Positions 51,718 to 58,825 of a stretch of DNA of 58,825 bases are shown one piece after another (the stretch's first letter is position 1; each line of letters opens with the position of its first letter). A program made the translations under genes and the position numbers. This DNA comes from Leptolinea sp. (GTDB taxonomy: Bacteria; Chloroflexota; Anaerolineae; Anaerolineales; Anaerolineaceae). The stretch is from contig JAAZMZ010000079.1 of NCBI GenBank assembly GCA_012798535.1, positions 1-58,825 on the forward strand, in the 5' to 3' direction. The notes below the pieces were generated by a model. That model saw nothing but the letters and a program-made list of their open reading frames with translations. It had not been told where the DNA came from and did no database searches.

Positions 51718-52668
51718 TTATTCCATCTTTCCCAGTACTAACGCCAGCAAGGCCATTCGCATGACCACACCATTATAGGCTTCCTGCCAGTAGCGGGAAT
51801 GTTTGGTGATATCCACATCCGCCGGAATTTCATCCATACGTGGCAAAGAATGCAGCAAAATCGCGTCACTCTTAGCTTTATTGAATAATAGATCTCGTGT
51901 AATCTTGTAGTTGGCAGGAGTCTCACCATGCTCACCGGCTTCCTGCCGGGATTTGGTGTAATCCGGCTGTACAACCGGTTCCACCAGAATGACATCCGCC
52001 TGGTCAATGACATCACCTACATGGGATGCTTCACTGAAATCCAGATTGTACTGTTTCAATTCCTCTTTGAATTCAGGTTTCATGGACATATCAGGTGGGG
52101 CGACGAAGATCGCCTTGGCATCGAACTGGGTCAGGGCATAGGCGATGGAGTGCATGGTACGCATGCGCATATCACCCACGCACAACCACGTCAGACCGTC
52201 CAGGGTACCTTTTTCGGTCAATACGGTATAGAGATCGGTCAAAATCTGGGTGGGATGTTCGCCCCAGCCGTCACCGCCGTTGATGATCGGAATGGATGCC
52301 CACTTGGCTGCTTCGTGGGGAGCACCCTGCTGGAAATGACGCATGACGATGACATCGCCGTAAAATTCCAGCATCTTCACGGTATCTTTAATGGATTCCT
52401 GATACCAGTCTCCGGCGCGCGTCATTTTTGCATCGGAAAAACCGGTCACATGACCGCCCAGACGATGCATGGCGGCTTCATGCGCCAGACGGGTGCGTGT
52501 GCTGGGCTGATAGAAGGCTGTGACCAGCGTCTTTTCCTTGAGCATGTCAACATTCTTGCGGGAGCGGGCGATGGGTTCCAACTCATCCGCGACCTGCAGC
52601 ACATGGAAGAACTCGTTTCGTTCAAAATCTTTCAATGAGAGAATATCTCGACCGGCAAAACTACGCAT
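51718..52668 (-). CDS. Divergent aspartate-type carbamoyltransferase
   Basis: A 316-residue carbamoyltransferase closest in pattern to PyrB. The carbamoyl-phosphate residues are kept (QPSTRTRLAHE, GDGWGEHPTQ, RHFQ), but residues tied to aspartate are changed: the 80s loop with its essential Lys reads MTRAGDWYQES, HPLPR has become HSLPR, and the FE after STRTRLS is HE. So the amino substrate is probably not aspartate. GGAGG precedes the ATG. It forms a two-gene unit with the GntR regulator 45 bases upstream, which fits an inducible, catabolic enzyme better than pyrimidine synthesis. Confidence 0.8.
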   Translation of the reverse strand: MRSFAGRDILSLKDFERNEFFHVLQVADELEPIARSRKNVDMLKEKTLVTAFYQPSTRTRLAHEAAMHRLGGHVTGFSDAKMTRAGDWYQESIKDTVKMLEFYGDVIVMRHFQQGAPHEAAKWASIPIINGGDGWGEHPTQILTDLYTVLTEKGTLDGLTWLCVGDMRMRTMHSIAYALTQFDAKAIFVAPPDMSMKPEFKEELKQYNLDFSEASHVGDVIDQADVILVEPVVQPDYTKSRQEAGEHGETPANYKITRDLLFNKAKSDAILLHSLPRMDEIPADVDITKHSRYWQEAYNGVVMRMALLALVLGKME

Positions 52669-52713
52669 TTTTACCTCCAGTTATATATGTACAATTTTTC
52701 TTATCTACGACTT

Positions 52714-53478
52714 TCAGACCTCCAGTGGTCTTGTAAGCCGTCGCATTACATGGAATTTGAACTGCCCGGGGACAAAGAAACTTTTGGAATAGTCGACAAC
52801 CTGTTCGTTCATATCAAAAAGCTGGGCCGTCAACTGAATTAATGCTGTTCCCCTGGCAATTTCCAGACGCTTCGCCAGTTTCTCGTCCGCTTTTACCGCC
52901 AGGATATCGGTTCGTGAATATGACAGGGTGATGTCTCGTTTTTGCGCCAGCAGGTCATACACAGAGCCGTGGATGCTGGTCTTTACTTCCGACTGCGATA
53001 AAAAGCATCCGGGAACAAGATCGATGAGGTACGCTACAGCTTTTCCGTTAATGGCAATTACCCGGGAGACTTCAAGGGCATTGACCGGTTTTTCTTCATT
53101 GAACTGGATCTTTGTCTCCCGACCAATTATTTCCACCGGTTGGATTTCCAGATCACGGACTTCAGTTTCTAATCCTGTCCGTTTGGCCAGGCTGTCCAGG
53201 CTTTCCAGAACTTCCAATCCGAAATCAAAAAAAGGAGTCTGGTTGGCGACGAAGGTACCGATCCCCTGCCGGCGGATCAACATTCCTCGTTCGACCAGAC
53301 CGGTGACAACTTCGCGGAGCATGGCTCTTGACACACCCAACTGTCTGGCAAGATCAGGTTCAGGCGGCAGCCGGTCACCCGGATTTAGGTTATTCAGCAG
53401 GTGAATCAACGAGGCTTCCAATTCGAATCTGGGAGCCCGGCTAATGGTTTGAATTTTCGGGGAAATGCTTTGTGACAT
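52714..53478 (-). CDS. GntR-family (HutC/UTRA) transcriptional regulator
   Basis: A 254-residue regulator. The N-terminal winged helix (~15-80) has PGDRLPPEPDLARQLGVSRAMLREVV and IRRQGIGTFVA; the rest is a UTRA ligand-binding domain (VNALEVSRVIAINGKAVAYLIDL, ALIQLTAQLFDMNEQVVDYSKSFFVPGQFKF). It probably senses an intermediate of the pathway encoded downstream. TATAAT lies seven bases before the ATG, so the mRNA is leaderless, and a perfect palindrome occupies the promoter spacer, which implies repression of its own gene and of the carbamoyltransferase. Confidence 0.9.
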   Translation of the reverse strand: MSQSISPKIQTISRAPRFELEASLIHLLNNLNPGDRLPPEPDLARQLGVSRAMLREVVTGLVERGMLIRRQGIGTFVANQTPFFDFGLEVLESLDSLAKRTGLETEVRDLEIQPVEIIGRETKIQFNEEKPVNALEVSRVIAINGKAVAYLIDLVPGCFLSQSEVKTSIHGSVYDLLAQKRDITLSYSRTDILAVKADEKLAKRLEIARGTALIQLTAQLFDMNEQVVDYSKSFFVPGQFKFHVMRRLTRPLEV

Positions 53479-53485
53479 CTTTTTT

Positions 53486-53513
53486 ATTATACGTCAGATG
53501 TCTGACATTTCAA
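53486..53513 (-). promoter_or_regulatory. gntR promoter with operator in the spacer
   Basis: Minus strand: TTGAAA (53513-53508), 16 bases, TATAAT (53491-53486). GTCAGACATCTGAC (+ strand GTCAGATGTCTGAC, 53493-53506), a 14-base palindrome of arms GTCAGA/TCTGAC, fills the spacer. A 13/14 match precedes thrC. This is the expected form for a HutC-type GntR site. Confidence 0.8.
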
Positions 53514-53552
53514 CCGTGAATTTTGCAATAATAACGTACAGAATCAAAGAGG

Positions 53553-53897
53553 TCACTGGAACTTCACAATTACCCGCCCGGTATTCCACAATTCTTCTAA
53601 CGCGTAATATCGGCGCTGTTCAGGATCAAACAAATGAACGACGATATCCCCCATATCGAGCAGCATCCAGCCGTCATCGGCATGACCTTCGACACGCGCA
53701 TGCATACTGAATTCTGTCCGCGCCGCTCTTTCCAGGGTCTCAGCCAGAGCATCCAGTAATCTTGTGCTGCTGCCGTTGCAAAGAATAAAGTAATCGGTAA
53801 AAGATGCCACCCCCGATACATCCAACAGGACGATATTCTCGCCTTTTTTCTCTTCCAGAACCGTAACCAGTTTTTTGGCTATTTCGACCGTATTCAG
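53553..53897 (-). CDS. rsfS: Ribosomal silencing factor RsfS, with a non-standard start codon
   Basis: A ~114-residue protein that binds L14 and blocks subunit joining in starved cells. The core is plain: VLLDVSGVASFTDYFILCNGSS ... GWMLLDMGDIVVHLFDP ... YYALEELW. The conserved first helix (LNTVEIAKKLVTVLEEKKGENI) is encoded in frame, but there is no ATG, GTG or TTG before it; the frame opens after a TGA with ATT (53900) and CTG (53897), and GAGG lies six bases before the CTG. A TTG at 53825 would cut off the conserved helix. So initiation at CTG or ATT is likely, unless a base is wrong. Confidence 0.85.
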   Translation of the reverse strand: MNTVEIAKKLVTVLEEKKGENIVLLDVSGVASFTDYFILCNGSSTRLLDALAETLERAARTEFSMHARVEGHADDGWMLLDMGDIVVHLFDPEQRRYYALEELWNTGRVIVKFQ

Positions 53898-53947
53898 AAT
53901 TCACCTCAAAATAATATTTATGAAAGTATATCCCAGTTTTGATCTGT

Positions 53948-54520
53948 CTACACAGGATTTAACTGAGCTCTCGTCATAACGGAGTACTTCGCTCCACTGC
54001 GTTGCAACTCACTTTTAAAAAGGATGACTTCGCGAACCGTCATCGGTATTATCTCTGAGGCAGAAGCTACCCTGATCCTCTCTTCCAGGTATGCGATATC
54101 TACCGGTTTTAATCCGTATTTGATCCGTCCCAGGGTCAGATGCGGCGAAAAACGGCGCTCTTCCACCGGGAAACCCAAATCCCGGCAGGCTTCTTCAACC
54201 GCCAACTGCAGGGCTATCAATGGCTCACAACGGGCAGATCCAACCCAGATGACCCGGGCCTGTCTGATATTCGGGAAGCATCCCAGTCCCTGAAAGCCGA
54301 GTGTGAACTCTTTGAATTGACCACAAACCCTCATGAGCGCGCCAGTCAGTCCGGGAATATTCCGTTCATCCACTTCGCCAAGAAATTTCAATGTCAGGTG
54401 GATGGAGTCAATTCCCACCCATGAGATACCTGAAGAGATATTTCCTTGAAGTTCACGACGCAGATGATCCAGGTAGCTTTTGACGTTTTCTTTCAATGGT
54501 ATGGCAATGAACAGGCGCAT
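53948..54520 (-). CDS. thpR: RNA 2',3'-cyclic phosphodiesterase ThpR
   Basis: A 190-residue member of the 2H phosphoesterase family, also known as 2'-5' RNA ligase. The two catalytic HxT motifs are IHLTLKFLG near residue 44 and PHLTLGRIK near residue 128. It acts on RNA 2',3'-cyclic phosphates; its exact cell role is unsettled. The ATG at 54520 has AAAGGGA upstream and is preferred over a TTG three codons earlier. It lies 50 bases before rsfS on the same strand. Confidence 0.9.
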   Translation of the reverse strand: MRLFIAIPLKENVKSYLDHLRRELQGNISSGISWVGIDSIHLTLKFLGEVDERNIPGLTGALMRVCGQFKEFTLGFQGLGCFPNIRQARVIWVGSARCEPLIALQLAVEEACRDLGFPVEERRFSPHLTLGRIKYGLKPVDIAYLEERIRVASASEIIPMTVREVILFKSELQRSGAKYSVMTRAQLNPV

Positions 54521-54609
54521 TGCAACCAATCCCTTTCATTTTTATCAGATCAAACAGGGTGATTTGCACCCCACTATACATCAATTTTAGTTTGTGGTAT
54601 AAGGAAATT

Positions 54610-54829
54610 ACCCTGCCGTGTTCGTGATGCTGCGACTGCGGTTTTGCGCCAACAGTTAATACTTGGATCTTCATCTCACGGTGGTGACGCGATAGGCTTC
54701 GGCCAAGGCGGATCTGCCGGGTCGGGATCCTTCCTGCGAAAGCAGGTGCAAAACTACGCAACACATCGGCATGGCGGGGTTTTTCTAACAAAAAGGCATG
54801 CAGTCGCAAAACTGCACGCCTATTTTTTT
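54610..54829 (+). ncRNA. Candidate structured non-coding RNA
   Basis: The 326 bases between thpR and ugd hold no gene but are rich in paired elements. Long closing helix: TGCGGTTTTGC (54637-54647) with GCAAAAC (54748-54754) plus CGCA (54757-54760). Inside: GGATC/GATCC (54665-54669/54726-54730), TCAC-GGTG-GTGA (54676-54687), GGC-TTCG-GCC (54695-54704) and CCTGC-GAAA-GCAGG (54733-54746). The UUCG and GNRA loops are canonical only on the + strand, and a rho-independent terminator follows. A possible promoter is TATACA (54575-54580), 17 bases, TATAAG (54598-54603). TGCGACTGC (54631-54639) can also pair with GCAGTCGCA (54800-54808) in the terminator, a possible switch. No known RNA class fits. Confidence 0.5.
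54794..54829 (+). terminator. Bidirectional terminator between the candidate RNA and ugd
   Basis: AGGC-A-TGCAGT (54794-54804) pairs with ACTGCA-C-GCCT (54811-54821), followed by TATTTTTTT. On the other strand TTTTTGTT follows, so it can also end the ugd transcript. Confidence 0.85.
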
Positions 54830-54846
54830 CCCTAATTCGTATTTTT

Positions 54847-56148
54847 TCAGTTCCCGCGGCCTACACCAAAGTACTCGAAGCCCAGTTTGCGGAGACTTTC
54901 TTCATCCCACAGATTACGTCCGTCCATGATGACAGGTCTTTTCATCAGTTCTTTCACGCGTGAAAAATCAAGCTGTTTAAATTCATTCCAATCCGTGACC
55001 AGGATCAAGGCATCGGCGCCCTCAGCCACCTGATAAGGATTTTCACATAATTTGACTTTCTTCAACACCTGGTTGGCATTTTCCATAGCCTGTGGATCAT
55101 AAGCTTGTATTTTCGCGCCTTCGTTTTGAAGCAGATGAATTACCTCAAGTGCCGGTGCTTCACGGATATCATCAGTATTGGGTTTGAATGAGATACCCAG
55201 GATTCCGATGGTCTTATCGTTCAAGCCGCCTATCGCTTTACGCAGTTTATAGACCAACCGGCGGCGTTGATTGCGGTTGATCTCCATTACTGCCTGAAGA
55301 AGCTGCGGGTGTGTTCCGTGAAGAACTGCCATATGTGCGAGGGCTTTGACATCTTTCGGGAAACAGGAACCGCCCCAGCCCAGACCGGCATCCAGGAAGG
55401 CACTTCCGATGCGTTTATCCAGTCCCATCCCCTGCGCGACAACTTTCACATCAGCGCCGAGTTCTTCACAAATATTGGCAATTTCGTTTATAAAAGATAT
55501 GCGGGTGGCAAGAAAAGCATTGGATGCATACTTTATCATTTCCGCCGTGCGCAAGTCTGTGATCAAGATCGGGCAGCGTAGTGGAGAATACAACTCGGCC
55601 ACTTTTTCAGCCGCAGGGCGGTTTTCTGATCCGAGGACGACCCGATCTGATTGCATGAAATCATTGATGGCTGAACCTTCCCTCAAGAACTCCGGATTGG
55701 ATACCACATGTAACTCCAGGGGGCGCCCGTTTCGGCGTTTCTGAATGACCTCGGCCACCCAGTCGCCCGTTCCCACCGGCACGGTGGATTTATTGACAAC
55801 AATGATATTTGAACCGACAAGATCGGCTATCGATTCTGCTGCCTGTCGAACATACTGCAGATCAGCCTCGCCATCAACACCGGAAGGAGTTCCTACGGCA
55901 ATGAAAGCGATCTCTGCGTCAGAGACGGCTTTTTTATAATCTGTGGTAAAGACCAACCGTCCTGCTTTGACATTCTGATCAACCAACTGCTGTAACCCGG
56001 GTTCGTAGATCGGCATAATTCCATTCAGCAGTTTGGAAATGCGGTTCTCATCCACATCCAGACAGGTCACCGTATTCCCAAGATCCGCAAAGCATGTACC
56101 TGTAACCAGGCCGACATAACCGGTACCGATGACACATAGTTTGCTCAT
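54847..56148 (-). CDS. ugd: UDP-glucose 6-dehydrogenase
   Basis: A 433-residue cytoplasmic enzyme that oxidises UDP-glucose twice to UDP-glucuronate with NAD, a precursor of capsule, teichuronic acid or glycan sugars. The Rossmann motif is [11 protein letters not shown] at the N-terminus, the active-site Cys is in [10 protein letters not shown] near residue 265, and the C-terminal domain has [15 protein letters not shown]. It could also act on UDP-GlcNAc or GDP-mannose, since these families overlap. It is divergent from folD and alone on its strand. Confidence 0.92.
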   Translation of the reverse strand: MSKLCVIGTGYVGLVTGTCFADLGNTVTCLDVDENRISKLLNGIMPIYEPGLQQLVDQNVKAGRLVFTTDYKKAVSDAEIAFIAVGTPSGVDGEADLQYVRQAAESIADLVGSNIIVVNKSTVPVGTGDWVAEVIQKRRNGRPLELHVVSNPEFLREGSAINDFMQSDRVVLGSENRPAAEKVAELYSPLRCPILITDLRTAEMIKYASNAFLATRISFINEIANICEELGADVKVVAQGMGLDKRIGSAFLDAGLGWGGSCFPKDVKALAHMAVLHGTHPQLLQAVMEINRNQRRRLVYKLRKAIGGLNDKTIGILGISFKPNTDDIREAPALEVIHLLQNEGAKIQAYDPQAMENANQVLKKVKLCENPYQVAEGADALILVTDWNEFKQLDFSRVKELMKRPVIMDGRNLWDEESLRKLGFEYFGVGRGN

Positions 56149-56252
56149 AAATGCCCTCCGAGTGGCAAATTATACTGGAATTATGACATTATTCCTCTTT
56201 TGCGCTATAAGAAAAGGGACTTTATACGTTATCGTGTTTTTCATCAGAACTG

Positions 56253-56258
56253 TATAAT
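56253..56258 (+). promoter_or_regulatory. -10 box of folD
   Basis: TATAAT, 41 bases before the folD ATG; the -35 is poor. Confidence 0.45.
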
Positions 56259-56299
56259 TTTTTATAGAAAATACACGTAAAAACCGTTTGGAGGAAAAT

Positions 56300-57178
56300 A
56301 TGCCTGCATCGATTATCAATGGTTCAGAATTGGCAAAACAGATTCGCGCCGATGTGGCGAAAGAAGTAGCGGAACGGATACAGGCGGGAAAACCAAAACC
56401 CGGACTGGCAACCATCCTGGTAGGTGATGATCCTGCTTCCCATGATTATGTCCGATCCAAACATAAAGCCTGCAATGAAGCTGGAATAGAGTCTTTCGGG
56501 TACGAACTTCCCGCCACCGCCAGCCAGAAAGAAGTTCAAGATTTGGTGAAGAGACTCAACGATGATCCGAAAGTGAACGGCATCCTTGTCCAACTCCCCC
56601 TGCCGAAAGGTTTGGATGAAGAAGGCGTGTTGAGTGCCATACGCCTTGAAAAGGATGTGGATGGATTCCACCCGATCAATATTGGCCGTCTGGCGCAAAA
56701 AGGCCGGGAACCATTATTTGTTCCCTGTACACCGGCCGGTTGTATGGTCATGCTTGAAAAGAACCTGCCCAAAATTGAGGGGAAGAATGCCGTTGTGTTA
56801 GGCCGTTCCAATATTGTGGGAATGCCTGTGGCACTGCTGCTAGTCAGAGCAAATGCAACGGTAACCATATGCCATTCAAAATCCACCGATCTGCCGGGGA
56901 TCATCCGGCAGGCAGATATACTGGTGGCAGCGGTAGGCCGCCCCGAGATGGTGCGCGGTGATTGGATCAAACCCGGCGCGGTGGTAATCGACGTGGGGAT
57001 CAATCACGTGGATGATCCCACCCGCCCCAGAGGATACCGCCTTGTGGGCGATGTCAACTATGCCGAGGCAGTTGAAGTGGCCGGTGCCATAACCCCGGTT
57101 CCCGGAGGTGTAGGTCCAATGACAATTGCCATGCTATTGAAAAGCACTCTTGCAGCAGCGAAGATCGCCAACGGCTAG
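56300..57178 (+). CDS. folD: Methylenetetrahydrofolate dehydrogenase/cyclohydrolase FolD
   Basis: A 292-residue bifunctional enzyme that interconverts 5,10-methylene-, methenyl- and 10-formyl-THF. GGAGG six bases before the ATG at 56300 sets the start. Motifs are DDPASHDYVRSKHKA with the catalytic Lys, GILVQLPLP, DVDGFHPIN, GRSNIVGMP and PVPGGVGPMT. It supplies one-carbon units and could take up those released in purine breakdown. The deaminase gene starts 12 bases later, so both are likely co-transcribed. Confidence 0.95.
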   Translation: MPASIINGSELAKQIRADVAKEVAERIQAGKPKPGLATILVGDDPASHDYVRSKHKACNEAGIESFGYELPATASQKEVQDLVKRLNDDPKVNGILVQLPLPKGLDEEGVLSAIRLEKDVDGFHPINIGRLAQKGREPLFVPCTPAGCMVMLEKNLPKIEGKNAVVLGRSNIVGMPVALLLVRANATVTICHSKSTDLPGIIRQADILVAAVGRPEMVRGDWIKPGAVVIDVGINHVDDPTRPRGYRLVGDVNYAEAVEVAGAITPVPGGVGPMTIAMLLKSTLAAAKIANG

Positions 57179-57190
57179 GAAGGGACCACC

Positions 57191-58573
57191 ATGACATCTC
57201 TTCTTGTTAAAAATGCGTCCATCCTGGTGACCATGGATGATTCCCGCCGCGAGATAAAAGGCGGGGGATTGTATTGTGAAGATGGCTTTGTTAAAAAAGT
57301 GGGTTCGGCCTCCGAATTGCCGGAGCAAGCTGATACCGTGATTGATCTTGCTGGTTATATCGTCCTTCCAGGGCTGATCAATACACATCATCATTTTTAT
57401 CAGACTCTCACGCGGGCAGTCCCCGCAGCGCAGGATGCCAATCTGTTCAACTGGTTGAAAACACTCTATCCCATTTGGGCACGCATGAACCCGGATGATA
57501 TTTTTATATCAGCAGAGACAGCAATGGTGGAGCTGGCACTTTCAGGCTGCACGACGGCCTCCGACCATCTCTATTTATTCCCGAACGGTTCGCGATTGGA
57601 TGACGAGATTGCCGCGGGAAAAGAGGTTGGTATCCGCCTGCATGCCTCACGTGGTTCCATGAGCCGGGGAGAAAGCAAGGGAGGATTGCCGCCAGACAGT
57701 GTGGTCGACTCGGAAGAAAGTATCCTACGCGACAGCCAGCGATTAATTGAAAAGTATCATGACCCACAACCTGGCTCGATGCTACAGATTGTTCTGGCGC
57801 CCTGTTCACCGTTCAGTGTGACCAGTGATTTGATGAAAGAAAGCGCAAGAATGGCCCGGCATTTAGGGGTGCATCTTCATACACACCTTGCAGAGACCGA
57901 GGATGAAGAAGAATTTTGCCGGCAGATGTTCGGCTACCGTCCGGTCGAATATATGCAATCTGTGGACTGGGTGGGTCCGGATGTCTGGTTTGCTCATTCG
58001 GTTTATGTTAACAAAGACGAGATTGATGTCTATGCGCAAGAAGGCTGCGGTGTAGCACATTGCCCCTCTTCCAATATGCGGCTGGCCAGCGGGATCGCCC
58101 CTCTGCGTGAATACCTCGCGGCCGGGGTCAAGGTCGGCCTCGGGGTCGATGGATCGGCCAGCAATGACAGCTCTCACCTGCTGGCAGAAGCCCGGCAGGC
58201 TCTCCTGCTTGCCCGTGTTCGATCCGGGCTAGAAGGCTTCTCGCTTTCGGCGGATAAGGTGCCACCGCTAATAACTGGCAGGCAGGCACTGGAGCTCGCC
58301 ACCCGCGGTGGCGCGTCAGTTTTGGGCCGCGCGGATATCGGATCTCTCGAACCGGGAAAATGCGCGGATTTTATCGCTTTCAAGTTGGATAAACTCGCGT
58401 ATGCCGGTGCGCTGCATGATCCGGTTGCCGCACTGGTCTTTTGCACCCCGCAGAATGTCGACTACAGCTTCGTGCATGGCAGGATGATCATTAAAGACGG
58501 GCAGTTGTTAACCCTTGACACGCGCAAGTTGGTTGAACAACATAATAAAGCAGCTGCCCGTATTCTCGAATAA
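57191..58573 (+). CDS. 8-oxoguanine deaminase-like amidohydrolase (SsnA-related)
   Basis: A 460-residue amidohydrolase of the AtzA/TrzN/guanine-deaminase group. The first metal site is NTHHHFYQTLTRA (H66-H68), then SGCTTASDHLY, HTHLAETEDEEEF, and the catalytic Asp in GLGVDGSASNDSSH. The blocks RGSMSRGESKGGLPPDSVV and APCSPFSV are those I associate with bacterial 8-oxoguanine deaminases, which yield urate; the E. coli relative in the yge region is SsnA. GGAAGGGA precedes the ATG. With adenine deaminase and hydantoinase elsewhere in the window it fits a purine-degradation set. A different aminated heterocycle remains possible. Confidence 0.8.
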   Translation: MTSLLVKNASILVTMDDSRREIKGGGLYCEDGFVKKVGSASELPEQADTVIDLAGYIVLPGLINTHHHFYQTLTRAVPAAQDANLFNWLKTLYPIWARMNPDDIFISAETAMVELALSGCTTASDHLYLFPNGSRLDDEIAAGKEVGIRLHASRGSMSRGESKGGLPPDSVVDSEESILRDSQRLIEKYHDPQPGSMLQIVLAPCSPFSVTSDLMKESARMARHLGVHLHTHLAETEDEEEFCRQMFGYRPVEYMQSVDWVGPDVWFAHSVYVNKDEIDVYAQEGCGVAHCPSSNMRLASGIAPLREYLAAGVKVGLGVDGSASNDSSHLLAEARQALLLARVRSGLEGFSLSADKVPPLITGRQALELATRGGASVLGRADIGSLEPGKCADFIAFKLDKLAYAGALHDPVAALVFCTPQNVDYSFVHGRMIIKDGQLLTLDTRKLVEQHNKAAARILE

Positions 58574-58600
58574 TTCGGTTTTACGGCTTGGTATTTATCA

Positions 58601-58638
58601 AGAAACCGGCCAATGTTTGAAATTGACCGGTTTCTTTT
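58601..58638. terminator. Shared terminator between the deaminase and bcp
   Basis: AGAAACCGG (58601-58609) pairs with CCGGTTTCT (58627-58635), with inner CAAT/ATTG pairs, followed by TTTATT. It serves the + strand gene and lies at the end of the convergent bcp gene. Confidence 0.75.
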
Positions 58639-58639
58639 A

Positions 58640-58825
58640 TTAACTTTGTATGTCCGCAATCACTTCGGTGCTGTGATCTGCCGGTTTGACATTCTCATAC
58701 ACTTTTTTGATCTTTCCCTTCAAATCGATAAGGAAGGAAGTCCGGAAAACACCGTCATACTCTTTACCCATGAATTTCTTTCGTCCCCAGACACCGTATA
58801 GCTGGCACACGTGATGAGACTCATC
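58640..58825 (-). CDS. bcp: Thiol peroxiredoxin Bcp, 5'-truncated by the window end
   Basis: The C-terminal 61 codons of a gene running off the window edge, too short to stand out alone. The text ESHHVCQLYGVWGRKKFMGK, then VFRTSFLIDLKGKI and DHSTEVI, is the standard end of Bcp/PrxQ, a peroxidase that reduces organic and hydrogen peroxides with thioredoxin. The catalytic Cys lies in the missing part. The Cys in HHVCQLY may be an extra thiol. It ends at the shared terminator. Confidence 0.88.
   Translation of the reverse strand, partial: DESHHVCQLYGVWGRKKFMGKEYDGVFRTSFLIDLKGKIKKVYENVKPADHSTEVIADIQS

Noticed and set aside
51928..52638. A 236-residue open frame opposite the PyrB-like gene
   Set aside because: Antisense shadow of a well-supported enzyme; no recognisable motif.
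54453..54809. A 118-codon open frame on the minus strand between ugd and thpR
   Set aside because: It overlaps the thpR start in another frame and covers the hairpins of the candidate RNA; the protein looks random.
54610..54829. SRP RNA, 6S RNA, RNase P RNA, tmRNA or cobalamin riboswitch
   Set aside because: The conserved cores of these RNAs are absent; a few words resemble SRP RNA (GCCAAGGC, GCCGGG) but the GGAA-loop domain is not there. On the + strand no gene follows that a riboswitch could control.

Overview
The window reads as a chromosomal segment of an anaerobic Chloroflexota bacterium, most likely class Anaerolineae. This is inferred from family content, not from a marker phylogeny: NBR1-type Ig-like lipoproteins with Thr/Pro-rich linkers, PD40/LysM surface proteins, split methylmalonyl-CoA mutase, UMF1-type MFS, orphan complex-I-like antiporter subunits, and many genes whose TATAAT box lies only 6-7 nt from the start codon (leaderless transcripts). 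No rRNA, tRNA, CRISPR array, transposase, integrase or phage gene was seen.

Layout. 1-2.0 kb: a truncated gene and two full genes for secreted NBR1-Ig proteins. 2.05-8.4 kb: queG, a PD40 propeller protein, a LysM protein and uvrA. 8.5-14.5 kb: MFS transporter, methylmalonyl-CoA mutase large subunit plus epimerase with an unknown membrane protein, then a CPA2 antiporter coupled to a small PII-like protein. 14.5-18.0 kb: rplI, a RodZ-like protein with two HTH domains, and rimO. 18.0-20.1 kb: a 2.1-kb islet (marR plus a BAAT-like acyl hydrolase) bounded by a perfect 40-bp direct repeat of the 3' end of rimO. 20.3-25.6 kb: TPR protein, murJ, a metal ABC transporter behind a Fur-like box, and rsmI.

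25.5-53.5 kb is an almost unbroken minus-strand run and the metabolic core. In transcription order it holds a GntR/UTRA regulator, a divergent aspartate-type carbamoyltransferase, two GT-C-like membrane proteins, a YgeW-like carbamoyltransferase, carbamate kinase, a GT2, adenine deaminase, a BMP-type nucleoside/purine ABC transporter (four genes), threonine synthase, another GT2, a fold-type II PLP enzyme, an unknown protein, dihydropyrimidinase/hydantoinase, three complex-I-like membrane subunits, a coiled-coil protein and selB. An 8-oxoguanine deaminase-like gene follows folD at 57.2 kb. The inferred scheme is purine/ureide scavenging: import by the BMP transporter, deamination of adenine and an oxidised guanine, ring opening of a cyclic amide by the hydantoinase, carbamoyl transfer from ureido compounds to phosphate by one or both unusual carbamoyltransferases, and ATP formation by carbamate kinase. 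It resembles the E. coli yge/yqe/ssnA region in gene content but has a different PLP enzyme, no ygeY, ygfK or xdh in view, and an added regulator.

Regulation. The palindrome GTCAGATGTCTGAC fills the -35/-10 spacer of the gntR promoter, and a 13/14 match lies between a TATAAT box and the threonine synthase start 15 kb away, so the GntR protein probably controls both ends of the cluster. Two further perfect palindromes precede adenine deaminase.

53.5-58.8 kb: rsfS (no ordinary start codon at its conserved N-terminus), thpR, a candidate structured RNA with UUCG and GAAA hairpins and a terminator, ugd, folD, the deaminase, and the C-terminal part of a Bcp peroxiredoxin running off the end.
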